Assembly (NCBI GenBank): GCA_036774405.1
Contig: DAIPBO010000001.1
Coordinates: 196,467 to 260,466 of the forward strand
Length of the DNA: 64,000 nucleotides
Direction: 5' to 3'
DNA from: JAAYDS01 sp012729155
Lineage (GTDB): Bacteria; Chloroflexota; Anaerolineae; UBA1429
The notes below the pieces were generated by a model, which had not been told where the DNA came from, did no database searches, and saw only the letters and a program-made list of their open reading frames with translations. Of this stretch, positions 1-8,563 are shown piece after piece. How positions within the stretch are numbered: the stretch's first letter is position 1; each line of letters opens with the position of its first letter. The position numbers were made by a program, and so were the translations under genes.

Positions 1-77
1 GTGCTCCGCTGACTGTCGACACCTCGTAATACCTGTAAGACTGCACACAGCCTTCGTCTGGCCCAGGAGCGTTGCCG

Positions 78-1199
78 ATGGACACCGCAGCAACCACGCG
101 CAGCGTGGCCTCTGTTGTGGCGCTGCTGATTGTCATGCTCATGCTGCTGGGGCATGGCCTGCATGTTCTGCTGCTGCCGCTCGCGAGCATCGACAACGTG
201 CCGCCGCTCTGGCTCTATGGGTTGGGCGGAGCGCTCATCGCCCTGAGCCTGCCGATCTGGGTGGCCGCGCTGCGGCTGCTGAGAGACTGCCGGCCTCGCG
301 GCATCTTGCTGACCGAGGGTGTCTACCGTCTGTGCCGCCACCCGCTGTACGGCAACGGCATCTGCCTGACGCTGACCGGGCTGTGCCTATGGTGGCGCTC
401 GTGGGTAATGTTGCTGGTCCCGGCTTTGAGCCTTGCGGCTGTGCGTCTGCTGGTGCGCCATGAAGAGCGCGACCTCGCCGGGCGATATGGTGATGCCTGG
501 GCGCACTATGTGGCAGATACGCCCTGCCTTGTTCCACGGCTCTGGCGCGGGCGATTGCCCTTTGCTGCGCCTTTGCGCAGCGGGTGCGTGGCGCCAGGTG
601 TATGGGGCATCCACAACTTGACGGCCAGCCTCTTTGTGGTAGAGACACAAGCCGGCTATCTCGCCATCGACGCCGGCCAGGAGCCACGCACGTTGCGGCG
701 CGCTCTACGGCGTCAGGGTATCGACGGAGAGCGCGTTGCGGCGGTGCTGCTGACGCATAGTGACCCCGACCATGTGGGCGGCCTGGCCGCCTTTGCGCAC
801 GCGCAGGTGTATTTGGGGCGCCGCGAATTGCCGCTGCTCGATGGCAGCCTGGCGCGGACGCCAGGCCACCACAACGCTATCATCCTGCGGCCGCTGACTC
901 TGCTCGACGACGGCGACGTGCTCGTCATCGGCGGTCGTGAGGTGCGGATTATCGCAGCGCCGGGCCACACTCCGGGCTCGTTAGCCTATCTGATCGACAA
1001 CACGATGCTCTTTGCAGGCGATGCGCTCAATCTCAAGAACGGTCGCGCCTGTCGCGTGCTCAAGGTGTTCATTATGAACCTGGAGGAGCACGTGGCCTCG
1101 ATTCGCAAGCTGGCGGGCGTCGAGGGTGTCGAACTGCTCTGCACCGCACATGGCGGCTGCACGGCCAATCTCGATCAGGCCTTTTGCGGCTGGCGTTAG
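78..1199 (+). CDS. Membrane methyltransferase-like domain fused to a metallo-beta-lactamase-fold hydrolase
   Basis: Two domains lie in one 373-residue chain. Residues 1-155 have several hydrophobic segments and the isoprenylcysteine/phospholipid methyltransferase pattern (CRHPLYGNG near 86-94, then RHEERDLAGRYGDAW), the SAM-binding part of these membrane enzymes. Residues 175-370 form an MBL fold with THSDPDH (about 226-232), PGHTPGS, AGDA and TAHG, so the main metal ligands are present. ATG 78 is preferred over TTG 72 because AGGAG lies 9 bases upstream. Each domain is clear, but I do not recognise the combination as a standard family, so substrate and reaction order are unknown. It reads as a single gene: the next gene is convergent. 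Confidence 0.8.
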   Translation: MDTAATTRSVASVVALLIVMLMLLGHGLHVLLLPLASIDNVPPLWLYGLGGALIALSLPIWVAALRLLRDCRPRGILLTEGVYRLCRHPLYGNGICLTLTGLCLWWRSWVMLLVPALSLAAVRLLVRHEERDLAGRYGDAWAHYVADTPCLVPRLWRGRLPFAAPLRSGCVAPGVWGIHNLTASLFVVETQAGYLAIDAGQEPRTLRRALRRQGIDGERVAAVLLTHSDPDHVGGLAAFAHAQVYLGRRELPLLDGSLARTPGHHNAIILRPLTLLDDGDVLVIGGREVRIIAAPGHTPGSLAYLIDNTMLFAGDALNLKNGRACRVLKVFIMNLEEHVASIRKLAGVEGVELLCTAHGGCTANLDQAFCGWR

Positions 1200-1468
1200 C
1201 CGCTACGTAGTGCACATCGACGAGCCAGCTAGGCTCCAGCTAATAAACCGTTGCCCGCGCCACACCCGATGTTCAGTGTCAGCGCGCTGGGGCCGGCCAA
1301 CCAGCCTGCCAGCGGCGGCACCATTCCGCGAAAGAGAGCCAGAACCGCCCAACAGGCTGCCCTGACAGCCAGGATAGGCGCCGCTGCTCTGGTGCGGGCC
1401 GAGATGAGTCAGTCATCTGGCTGACCCGCGGAGCCGCATAGCGCGCCGAGACCGCGGCTGCGACGCAT
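1200..1468. other. Intergenic stretch with a possible eroded methyltransferase fragment
   Basis: This gap separates two convergent genes. On the minus strand near 1240-1290 one frame reads NIGCGAGNG, which resembles motif I of SAM-dependent methyltransferases, but stop codons and frame changes surround it. Open frames here are short and lack ribosome sites. I see no terminator with a U-tract. It may be gene debris, and the evidence is weak. Confidence 0.25.
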
Positions 1469-3373
1469 CTACAGGACGGGGGGTGGTACCATGACGGGCA
1501 CCGAGATGTCGGCGTGCTCGCTATCAGCACGCACCGTCAATGGCACGGCCAGGGCCACCCGGTGGATCAGACACACCGCGGCCTCATCGGCGCAGTAATA
1601 CAACGTCAGCTCGCCGCGCAGCGTGCCCGTCCCGGCGGTGAACCGGGCGGGCGTATCGACTGGAAAAGCCCTGCCCTGCAGTGAGATGTCCCGCTCGCCC
1701 TCTGCGATGTGCAGCGGGTCAGTGACCTCTGGCTGCCACACCAGCCGCGACGCGGCCCGGGCATTCACCTTGTAGCCTGCGGGCAGGCGCAGCCGCAGCC
1801 GTATGCGTCCCGAACCGGGCCGTACCTCTTGCGGCGGCGTCTGCAGTATGGGCAGCGCCGCGCCGGGCACGGCAAGCGTCAGCAGCCCCTCGGGGTCGGC
1901 CAGCGCCAGGGTGCTGACCGATCGCGTGGCGAGGTCGACGATCCGTACCACATGGTTGTTGGTGTCGGCGACATAGAGCAGCCCAGCTGCCCCGCACAGG
2001 CCACCAGGCTCGCTAAAGCGTGGCGCCTCGCCATCCACCCACCCTGGCTCACCATCGCCCAACAGCGTACGCACCTGGCCAGCGCCCACGTCGATCACCT
2101 TGAGCTTGTGGTTATAAGTGTCGGCAACATAGAGCAGCCCCTGGTGGTGTGCCACGCCGAGAGGGTGTTGCAGCCGAGCATCGCTCCAGCCGCCGTCCAC
2201 ATCGCCAAACACAAACAACCCCTGGCCGATGACGGTGTGTACGCGGTCGTCGGGCTCCCAGCCGATGGCGCGGATGGCACTGGCCTCAGCGTCGGCCACG
2301 TACAGCCGTTCACCATCGGTGGTCAGCCCCGATGGTTGTGCCATGAGGGCGAGCGGCCGCGGTCCATCGTGCAGCCCCTCGCGCCCCGAGCCGGCAAAGG
2401 GGCCGATCTGGCGGGTATCGAGGTTGAGCGCCCAGAGCTGATGGGTCCCCGCCATGGCGATAAAGAGCATGCGCCCCACCCGCACTAGGTCCCACGGAGA
2501 GTTGAGGCGCGTCTCGGCCGCGTGGCCCGCGGGTTGCCCATAGGCCAGAGAGCCGTCCCCTGCCACCGTCTGCAGCGTCTGCTTGGCGAGGTGGGCGACG
2601 CGTACGGCGTGATTGCCAGCATCGGCAAGGTAGAGGTGCTCGCCGTCGAGCGCCATGCCCTGCGGCTGGTTGAGGGCAGCCTCGTGCCAGGCGCCGTCGC
2701 GCAAGCTGGGCTCGCCACTGCCGATGAGCGCCAGCACCTGCCCGGCCAAGGTTGCCACGATGATGCGGTTGTGCCCGCTATCGGCGATATAGAGTCGATC
2801 ATGCGTGGCGTCGGCCAACACCTTGCCAGGAAAGCGCAGCGCTGTCTCTGGGAGCTCCTCGGGCATCAGCGTGAGAGGACCGCTGTGCAGCGTGCCCCGT
2901 TGCTGGTGGGTGGCGATGGTCTCTGCGACGAGGTCATGGATGGCGTCATATACGCCCTCGCCCGAACGCTGAGCGATGATGCGCCCTGTTGGGTCGATGA
3001 GCACTGTGGTGGGCCAGGCGCGCACGGCATAGGCTTGCCAGATGGCATAGTCGGGGTCGGCCACCACTGGGTGGGTGATGCCATACCGCTGCACCACGCG
3101 GCGCAGGCTCTCGATACGGGCCTCGTTGCTGAACTTGCTCGCATGGACGCCGATGACGACCAGCGCGTCGCCAAACTCTTGCTCCAGGCGCAACAGGTCG
3201 GGGATCACATGCAGGCAGTTGATGCAGCCAAAAGTCCAAAAGTCGAGCAACACCAGCCGGCCGCGCAGCTCGGCCAGGGCGAGGGGCCGGCTGGTGTTGA
3301 CCCAATCCAGCCCGGGCGGAAAGTCCGGCGCACGCACCGTGGCAGCGTTGGAAGGCACCGCTGTTCTCCTCAT
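1469..3373 (-). CDS. Thioredoxin-like/NHL-repeat protein (NHLRC2-like)
   Basis: 634 residues. The N-terminal third is a TlpA/thioredoxin-like fold with a redox-type CINC motif (50-53) after LLDFWTFG. The middle holds NHL beta-propeller repeats (YIADSGHNRI, YLADAGNHAVR, YVADTYNHKLK, YVADTNNHVVR). The last ~100 residues resemble the DsbD N-terminal-like beta domain that ends bacterial NHLRC2 homologues (YYCADEAAVC). No signal peptide is visible, so it is probably cytosolic. The frame stays open upstream of ATG 3373, but that extra stretch would encode a perfect hairpin, so I place the start after it. The Shine-Dalgarno site there is poor. Function in this family is not settled; a redox or scaffold role is inferred. 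Confidence 0.82.
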   Translation of the reverse strand: MRRTAVPSNAATVRAPDFPPGLDWVNTSRPLALAELRGRLVLLDFWTFGCINCLHVIPDLLRLEQEFGDALVVIGVHASKFSNEARIESLRRVVQRYGITHPVVADPDYAIWQAYAVRAWPTTVLIDPTGRIIAQRSGEGVYDAIHDLVAETIATHQQRGTLHSGPLTLMPEELPETALRFPGKVLADATHDRLYIADSGHNRIIVATLAGQVLALIGSGEPSLRDGAWHEAALNQPQGMALDGEHLYLADAGNHAVRVAHLAKQTLQTVAGDGSLAYGQPAGHAAETRLNSPWDLVRVGRMLFIAMAGTHQLWALNLDTRQIGPFAGSGREGLHDGPRPLALMAQPSGLTTDGERLYVADAEASAIRAIGWEPDDRVHTVIGQGLFVFGDVDGGWSDARLQHPLGVAHHQGLLYVADTYNHKLKVIDVGAGQVRTLLGDGEPGWVDGEAPRFSEPGGLCGAAGLLYVADTNNHVVRIVDLATRSVSTLALADPEGLLTLAVPGAALPILQTPPQEVRPGSGRIRLRLRLPAGYKVNARAASRLVWQPEVTDPLHIAEGERDISLQGRAFPVDTPARFTAGTGTLRGELTLYYCADEAAVCLIHRVALAVPLTVRADSEHADISVPVMVPPPVL

Positions 3374-3384
3374 CAAGCCCAGAT

Positions 3385-3417
3385 ACGACAGCCCCCCGCG
3401 TGGCGGGGGGCTGTCGT
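3385..3417 (-). promoter_or_regulatory. Perfect 15-bp hairpin in the leader of the thioredoxin-NHL gene
   Basis: Arms 3385-3399 and 3403-3417 are exact reverse complements around a GTG loop. In the mRNA of the minus-strand gene the hairpin ends 11 bases before ATG 3373, with no U-tract. It could modulate ribosome loading or mRNA stability. It does not end any neighbouring gene. Confidence 0.6.
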
Positions 3418-3524
3418 GTGGCGTGTTGCACCTCGAGAGATATGCCATGCGCCAGCTTGAAGCGACAGGGCCAACTCGGGAAGTGCAGAGTGCAGAGCAC
3501 TCGCAGTCTCTCGACTGCAGCTCA

Positions 3525-3553
3525 AGTATACGCATTATGCTGACAGATGTCAA
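3525..3553 (-). promoter_or_regulatory. Sigma70-type promoter for the thioredoxin-NHL gene
   Basis: On the minus strand TTGACA (3553-3548) and TATACT (3530-3525) are separated by exactly 17 bases. Predicted transcription starts near 3518, giving a leader of about 145 bases that contains the 3385-3417 hairpin. Confidence 0.75.
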
Positions 3554-3591
3554 TTTACGCCCTCACGTGAATATGGCCGTTGTGTCTGGCA

Positions 3592-3619
3592 TTGACAACA
3601 CCCGCAAGAGCGCTACCAT
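3592..3619 (+). promoter_or_regulatory. Promoter for the URO-D operon
   Basis: TTGACA (3592-3597), a 16-base spacer and TACCAT (3614-3619) lie about 25 bases before the start codon at 3645. It stands back to back with the divergent minus-strand promoter at 3525-3553. Confidence 0.6.
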
Positions 3620-3644
3620 CAGCTAGCCCCAGAGGGAGACGCGC

Positions 3645-4655
3645 ATGAACAGCCGTGAACGAATTCGCACCATTATCGCTGGCGGCGAGCCAGACCGCTG
3701 TGGCTTTTGGATGGGGAACCCCTATCCTGACACCTGGCCGCTGTTGCTGGCACATTTTGGCGCCCCTGATGAAGAAAGTCTGCGTCAAAGACTGCACGAC
3801 GATTACCGCTGGATCAACCCGGATGCCGACTATGCTCACCCCGAGGGCCGCTCGATGTGGCACATCAACAAGACGGCACACGGCGCCGCAGGCCCTCTGG
3901 CCCATGCTGAAACCGTGGCCGACGTCGAAGCCTTTGACTGGCCCAGCCTCGACTATCTCAACTTTGAGCCCACGCTCGAACGGTTACGGCAACTCGGGCC
4001 CGTCTATCGCGCCAGCGGCTACTGGACGCCCTTTTACCATATCGTCATGGACCTTTTTGGCATGGACACCTACATGATGAACATGTACCTCAACAAGGCG
4101 GTCGTCCACGCTGTTACCGACCGGGTGTGCACTTTCTTCTACGAGGCCAACGAGCGGTTCTTTGCGCAGGTGGGCGACCTGATCGATGGCTTTTTCTTCG
4201 GCAATGACTTTGGCACGCAGCGCGGCCTGATCTGTGGGCCGGCACAGTTCGATGAGTTCGTCATGCCCTGGTTCCGACGCTTTACCGAACAGGGGCACCG
4301 CTGGGGCTATCAGGTCATCCTGCATTCGTGTGGTTCGATCTACAAGGTTATCGATCGGCTGATCGACGCAGGCGTCGATTGCCTGCACCCTTTGCAGGCG
4401 CTGGCCGAGAACATGGACGCCGCGACACTGGCTCGTGACTTTAGCGGGCGCATCGCTTTCCTGGGGGGCATCGATACACAGGAGTTGCTCGACCGTGGCA
4501 CACCCGAGCAGGTGCGCGCCGAGGTGCGCCGCGTGCGAGACTTGCTGGGCCCAAACCTGATCATCAGCCCCAGCCACGAAGCGATCTTGCCCAACGTGCC
4601 GCTAGAGAACATCCGTGCCATGGCCGAAGAGGCCACGGGGTTGGGCGTGGAGTAG
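3645..4655 (+). CDS. Uroporphyrinogen decarboxylase-family protein
   Basis: 336 residues, the usual URO-D/MtaA-type TIM-barrel length. It opens with NSRERIRTIIAGGEPDR, a typical start for the URO-D-like subfamily found outside heme operons. It also has FGNDFGTQRGLICGP and a C-terminal ISPSHEAILPNVPLENI block. No other heme gene is nearby. Members of this branch often act in methyl transfer or small-molecule metabolism, so a true HemE role is doubtful. AGAGGGAG precedes ATG 3645. It is the first gene of a tight operon with the GNAT and VOC genes. Confidence 0.8.
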   Translation: MNSRERIRTIIAGGEPDRCGFWMGNPYPDTWPLLLAHFGAPDEESLRQRLHDDYRWINPDADYAHPEGRSMWHINKTAHGAAGPLAHAETVADVEAFDWPSLDYLNFEPTLERLRQLGPVYRASGYWTPFYHIVMDLFGMDTYMMNMYLNKAVVHAVTDRVCTFFYEANERFFAQVGDLIDGFFFGNDFGTQRGLICGPAQFDEFVMPWFRRFTEQGHRWGYQVILHSCGSIYKVIDRLIDAGVDCLHPLQALAENMDAATLARDFSGRIAFLGGIDTQELLDRGTPEQVRAEVRRVRDLLGPNLIISPSHEAILPNVPLENIRAMAEEATGLGVE

Positions 4656-5624
4656 ATGACGATGGGCATCACCGCCGCCCTGCCGCCGGGCCTGCGCCTC
4701 GCACACCCAACGTGCGAGGATGCGGCTGCCGTGACCGCTTTCTGCAACGCTCGCGATATCGCCTGCTACGGCGTGGGCGAGACGGCACTCGACGATGTGC
4801 TTGCCAACTGGGGAGAGCTTGACCTGGGGTGCAACGCCTGGCTGTGCTGCGATACAGCGGGCGCGGTCGTCGGTTACGCCACCACCTCGCCCGCAGGCGA
4901 CCGCGTCAACTGCAAATGTTGCACCTTGCCCGCCCCGGCCTGGGCAGCGCTCTCTGAGGCAATGCTGCGCCTTGCGACGGAGCGCGCGGTTGCGATTGCT
5001 GCGGCTAACCCCGCGCTGCAACCGGTGGCCTTTACGCTGCAACCCAGTGTGCACCCGCAGGCGCGTCAGGCGGCACTGACCTGCGGCTATCATTTGACTG
5101 GGCACCATTTTGCCATGCAGATCGATCTTGACGAGGCGCCGCCGGCGCCCGTCTGGCCCGAGGGTATTGTGCTGCGCACCATGCGCCCCGATGAGGACGC
5201 CCATAGCCTGCACGCTCTCTTGGAAGAGTGCCTCGCTCGGCCCCACCGCCCTGCACAGTCTTTTGAGACGTGGCAAGACTATATGATGCGTGCGGACCTC
5301 TTTCGTCCCGACCGGTGGTTCATCGCCGAGGACGTGGGCGTGTTGGCGGGCCTGGCGCTCTGCTTTGGCTTTGCCGATGCGGGCTGGGTCGCGCAGCTCG
5401 CCGTGGCTGAAGGCTGGCGGCGGCGTGGCCTCGCGACGGCATTGCTACGCCATGCCTTTGGCGTGTTCTATCAGGCAGGCAAGCCGGTGGTGGGCTTGCG
5501 CATCTGGTCGCACAATGAGCAGGCGCTGCGGCTATATCATAGAGTAGGCATGCGCTGCGTTCGGCAGCTTGACCACTATGAGTGCGATCTGGCGGCCTTT
5601 AGCCAGGGGGAGCAGCCGAGATGA
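4656..5624 (+). CDS. GNAT-family N-acetyltransferase, probably two-domain
   Basis: 322 residues, about twice one GNAT fold. The C-terminal half is convincing: LAVAEGWRRRGLATALLRHAF is acetyl-CoA-binding motif A, followed by VGLRIWSHNEQALRLYHRVGM. The N-terminal half (LRLAHPTCEDAAAVTAF) looks like a second, weaker GNAT domain. The start codon directly follows the stop of the URO-D gene, so translation is probably coupled. The acceptor substrate cannot be read from the sequence. Confidence 0.8.
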   Translation: MTMGITAALPPGLRLAHPTCEDAAAVTAFCNARDIACYGVGETALDDVLANWGELDLGCNAWLCCDTAGAVVGYATTSPAGDRVNCKCCTLPAPAWAALSEAMLRLATERAVAIAAANPALQPVAFTLQPSVHPQARQAALTCGYHLTGHHFAMQIDLDEAPPAPVWPEGIVLRTMRPDEDAHSLHALLEECLARPHRPAQSFETWQDYMMRADLFRPDRWFIAEDVGVLAGLALCFGFADAGWVAQLAVAEGWRRRGLATALLRHAFGVFYQAGKPVVGLRIWSHNEQALRLYHRVGMRCVRQLDHYECDLAAFSQGEQPR

Positions 5625-6064
5625 CCCCCACGCCCAACCTGACCCAGGCGGTGCCTTTCTTGTGGGTGCGCGACCTGACTGCATCACTGCGCTGCTATGT
5701 GGATGGCCTGGGGTTCGCCATGACCAAACAGTGGGCACCCGATGGCCAGCCGCGTTGGTGCTGGCTGGAGCGCGACGGCGTGGCGCTGATGCTGCAAGCC
5801 TTCTGGCGCGAGGGCGCTAATGCCAACCTGCCCGCTGGCCCGCTGGGCCAGGGCGTGTCGGTGTGCTTGATGTGCCGCGACGCGCTGGCGCTGTATCGCG
5901 AGTTCACCGCGTGTGGCGTGGCGGCGCGGCGCCCTGTTGTGGGCAATGGTATGTGGGTCACCGAACTGCATGATCCTGACGGCTATCACCTGGTGTTTGA
6001 GAGCCCTACCGACGCCCCTGAGGGATCGGTGTATGCCGGCCAAGGCAGGCGAGCCGCTACCTAG
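5621..6064 (+). CDS. VOC (glyoxalase/bleomycin-resistance) family protein
   Basis: 147 residues, single-subunit VOC size. Visible features are VPFLWVRDLTASLRCYVDGLGF at the first beta-alpha-beta module, a central WCWLERDGVALML strand, and ELHDPDGYHLVFESP at the C-terminus, which supplies the usual metal-binding Glu. It overlaps the GNAT stop by 4 bases (ATGA). Its stop codon overlaps the stop of the convergent minus-strand gene within one CTAG. It could be a resistance protein or an isomerase/dioxygenase; the context does not decide. Confidence 0.8.
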   Translation: MTPTPNLTQAVPFLWVRDLTASLRCYVDGLGFAMTKQWAPDGQPRWCWLERDGVALMLQAFWREGANANLPAGPLGQGVSVCLMCRDALALYREFTACGVAARRPVVGNGMWVTELHDPDGYHLVFESPTDAPEGSVYAGQGRRAAT

Positions 6065-6810
6065 TGCTGAGGGTGCACTACCACCCACTGGGTGGCCGTA
6101 TCGCTAACGTTGCCGCGGGCCACTGTAAGCTGAACGGCATAGGCGCCTGGCTCGCTAAAGGCGATCTCGGCATACGGCGAGTGTTCCGTGTGGCCATCGC
6201 ATGTCCAGAGCACATCGGGCTCTGAGCCGCGGTATACCAGCGATGTGGGCTCGCCAACGCGCTGCGGCCGCAAGGGTGGCATCTCGGCGATGGGCAGCCC
6301 CTCACGGCGCCGACTGTCACGTTCGGCCTGCCAGCGCAGCAGCGCTGGGTTGAGGGCGTATTCGCGCTCAGCCTGGTGCACCAACCAGGCGAGCTCGCTG
6401 CCGCTGGCCCTGAGCCGCCACAGAGAGCCATCGGGCCAAACTTCGCTCCCCTCCCAGCCGTCGGGCGTTTCTCTTACATCGCTCAAGGGGATGGGTGGCG
6501 CCGCCGCGCCCCTCGGCCAGAGCGCCTGCGGCGGGCAGATGCGGCCATCTACCTCAAACAGGCCCAGACGCAGGCCGCCATTCACAGTGCCGTCGAGCCA
6601 GAGCTGTACACCGTCGATGGCCAGCGGTACGCTACGCCCCATTTCGATCGCGAGCAGATGCCCATCCACGCGGAGCGGCGCCCGAGCTGTCGGCTCGCCC
6701 AAAAGGTCCAACTCATGCACGCCGCTCGAACGCGTGCTGTAAAAAAGGGTATCGCCGGGCTGCAGGTCTAGGACGATCAGGGTATCCTGCCAACCACGTT
6801 GATAGTACAA
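6061..6810 (-). CDS. PKD-domain hypothetical protein
   Basis: 249 residues from TTG 6810, chosen because AAGGAGA sits 7 bases before it. An upstream ATG would overlap the ClpP-like gene and has no ribosome site. The last ~70 residues look like a PKD/Ig-like beta sandwich (VLWTCDGHTEHSP, EPGAYAVQLTV, SDTATQWVVV). The rest is beta-rich without a family I recognise. No signal peptide or membrane segment is visible, which is unusual for a PKD protein. It is the last gene of the five-gene minus operon, 28 bases after the ClpP-like gene. Confidence 0.65.
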   Translation of the reverse strand: MYYQRGWQDTLIVLDLQPGDTLFYSTRSSGVHELDLLGEPTARAPLRVDGHLLAIEMGRSVPLAIDGVQLWLDGTVNGGLRLGLFEVDGRICPPQALWPRGAAAPPIPLSDVRETPDGWEGSEVWPDGSLWRLRASGSELAWLVHQAEREYALNPALLRWQAERDSRRREGLPIAEMPPLRPQRVGEPTSLVYRGSEPDVLWTCDGHTEHSPYAEIAFSEPGAYAVQLTVARGNVSDTATQWVVVHPQH

Positions 6811-6838
6811 GGACAGTCTCCTTGGGCGACGTTCGAGT

Positions 6839-7456
6839 TCAGGCGCATTGATCAGGGCTGGCGGGGCGCGCCCGCGGAGGCCGGCGCTGCTGGCCAGATT
6901 CGTGCGTTTCGGCATGAATCGATACGACCGGTGCCCCTGCCGGGTAAAGCCGTGCTTCGATGGCCTCTACCAGCCCCCAGTCGGCGGCCTCTACCGGGCT
7001 CAGCGTGCGCCGCTGATGCATGGCGGCGATCACCTGTTCGCCGCTGCGGTTGCTGTTGGCAGCGATGACGCGCGCAATGTTCTCTACATCCATACGCAGC
7101 CGGTCGAGCTGTTCGACGAGCTGCGGCTCCTCAAAGCTGGCGTTCTTAAAGTTGACCACCGGTGTGTGCAGCGAAAAGCGCGCCTGTGGCACCGACAGCC
7201 GCCGTGCGCCACCGCAATAGAGCACCACGCCGATCGAATCCACGCTGCCGAAATTGTGAGTGGTGATGTGCGCCGGTATGCCCTTGAGGTAGTTGTAGGC
7301 CGATAGTCCGTGGAACACGCTGCCGCCAGGCGAAGAGATTAGCAGCACAAACTCGTCAACGCCGCGGCTCAACTGACCGTCGATGGCCTGCATCAGTGCA
7401 TTGATCGAGCCCTCGACGATAGGCGCAAAGAAGCGGATCACGACGGGACCAGACAC
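6839..7456 (-). CDS. ClpP/crotonase-fold serine protease-like protein
   Basis: 205 residues from GTG 7456, which has GGGGAGG 5 bases upstream. The ClpP fold is recognisable: SSPGGSV (41-47) for the oxyanion region, SVDSIG (71-76) aligning with the catalytic-Ser segment (Ser74), and SLHTPV (95-100) with the catalytic His (His97). Where ClpP carries the triad Asp before the LSA-EA motif, this protein has HQRRTLSPVEA, so that Asp appears to be Arg. It may be a ClpP paralogue with altered or lost activity. No clpX or second clpP lies next to it. Confidence 0.72.
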   Translation of the reverse strand: MSGPVVIRFFAPIVEGSINALMQAIDGQLSRGVDEFVLLISSPGGSVFHGLSAYNYLKGIPAHITTHNFGSVDSIGVVLYCGGARRLSVPQARFSLHTPVVNFKNASFEEPQLVEQLDRLRMDVENIARVIAANSNRSGEQVIAAMHQRRTLSPVEAADWGLVEAIEARLYPAGAPVVSIHAETHESGQQRRPPRARPASPDQCA

Positions 7457-7497
7457 GGGCGCCTCCCCAACCAGTGGCGTTAGCGATTGGCGGCAGT

Positions 7498-8517
7498 CTA
7501 CCGCGTCATGGTCAATTCTGCCAGCAGCGCGCAATGGTCCGAGACGTCGCCGCACAGCACGCGCGCTCGCGTAGCACGCAGCGGTTGGGAATACATCACA
7601 TAGTCGATGCGCACCAGTGCAAAGGGTATGGGCCGGCCGCGCACCGACCAACCCTGTGGAAAGGTCAGACCCAGCCCCCAGCCTGCTCGTGTGTAGGCGT
7701 CAGACAAGCGCATCCGCGCGACACGATAGGCAAGTGACTGCTCGCTGGCATTGAGGTCGCCAAGCAGCAGCACAGGCAAGCCCAGCGCGAGCTGCTCATC
7801 GAGCAACTCGGCCAGGTCATGGTCCAGATCGCGGTACGATACCCCCAGAGGCAACGGCATGCCCAACAGGCGCACTGGCCGTGGCGAGTAGGGGTGCACC
7901 ACAATCACGCGCCAGTCTCCACCTGGCATGGCCACCGTGGCCAGCAGCGCCCCACCAGGCTTGTGAGCCAGGGAGCGCCACTCATGGTCGCGTATGGGGT
8001 GGCGGGTGTAGATCGCCACGTCCGAGCGCCAGGCATCGCTGCTCTGATGCGGATAGCGCTCGCCCAACGCCCTGGCGAGATACGCCTCTGCCGAGGGTGC
8101 CAGCTCTTGCACCGCCAGCAGGTCTACGGGGTGGGCAAGCAGCGCGTCGGCGAGCTCCTCTGGCGCGTGGAACTCGTAGCGCAGGTTGTAGGTCAACACC
8201 GTCGCCGGCTGTTCGTGGGCTTGCGGTGCAGACGTTCGTAATGTCGGGGCGATGAGCCTGCCGCCGTACAGCGTCAGAAACAGGCCCAGCGCCACACCAT
8301 GCAGGGCCAGGCTGCCACGCGCTCGCGCGATCCAGGCCAACGGCAAACTGGCGAGCAGCGGTGCAAAGAGAAACGGCATGAAGGCCGCGGCCAGTGCCAG
8401 CAGTGAGACCTCGCGCGGCAGCCAGAGCTGCCAGCCCACAAAGAGGACCAGACCCGCGGCGTACAGGCCGGTGAGCAGGCCCACCGCCGACGACAGCCAG
8501 CGCCCTGCTTGCTTCAT
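7498..8517 (-). CDS. Membrane-anchored endonuclease/exonuclease/phosphatase-family protein
   Basis: 339 residues from ATG 8517. The first ~100 residues contain three hydrophobic segments. The catalytic EEP domain follows with TYNLRYE, DLLAVQEL (metal-binding Glu), LLGDLNAS (catalytic Asp/Asn) and a terminal SDHCALLAEL (catalytic Asp-His). This is the layout of bacterial membrane EEP proteins of unknown substrate. The Shine-Dalgarno site is weak, so the exact start is uncertain. It lies 46 bases after the alkyltransferase gene, in the same operon. Confidence 0.82.
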   Translation of the reverse strand: MKQAGRWLSSAVGLLTGLYAAGLVLFVGWQLWLPREVSLLALAAAFMPFLFAPLLASLPLAWIARARGSLALHGVALGLFLTLYGGRLIAPTLRTSAPQAHEQPATVLTYNLRYEFHAPEELADALLAHPVDLLAVQELAPSAEAYLARALGERYPHQSSDAWRSDVAIYTRHPIRDHEWRSLAHKPGGALLATVAMPGGDWRVIVVHPYSPRPVRLLGMPLPLGVSYRDLDHDLAELLDEQLALGLPVLLLGDLNASEQSLAYRVARMRLSDAYTRAGWGLGLTFPQGWSVRGRPIPFALVRIDYVMYSQPLRATRARVLCGDVSDHCALLAELTMTR

Positions 8518-8563
8518 CGCAGCGCGTCGGCCTGACGGCGCCACCCATGCCCAGGCGCCGGCA

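Noticed and set aside
1709..2488. Open plus-strand frame of 259 codons
   Set aside because: It lies entirely opposite the thioredoxin-NHL gene, has no ribosome site and its composition follows codon positions of the minus gene.
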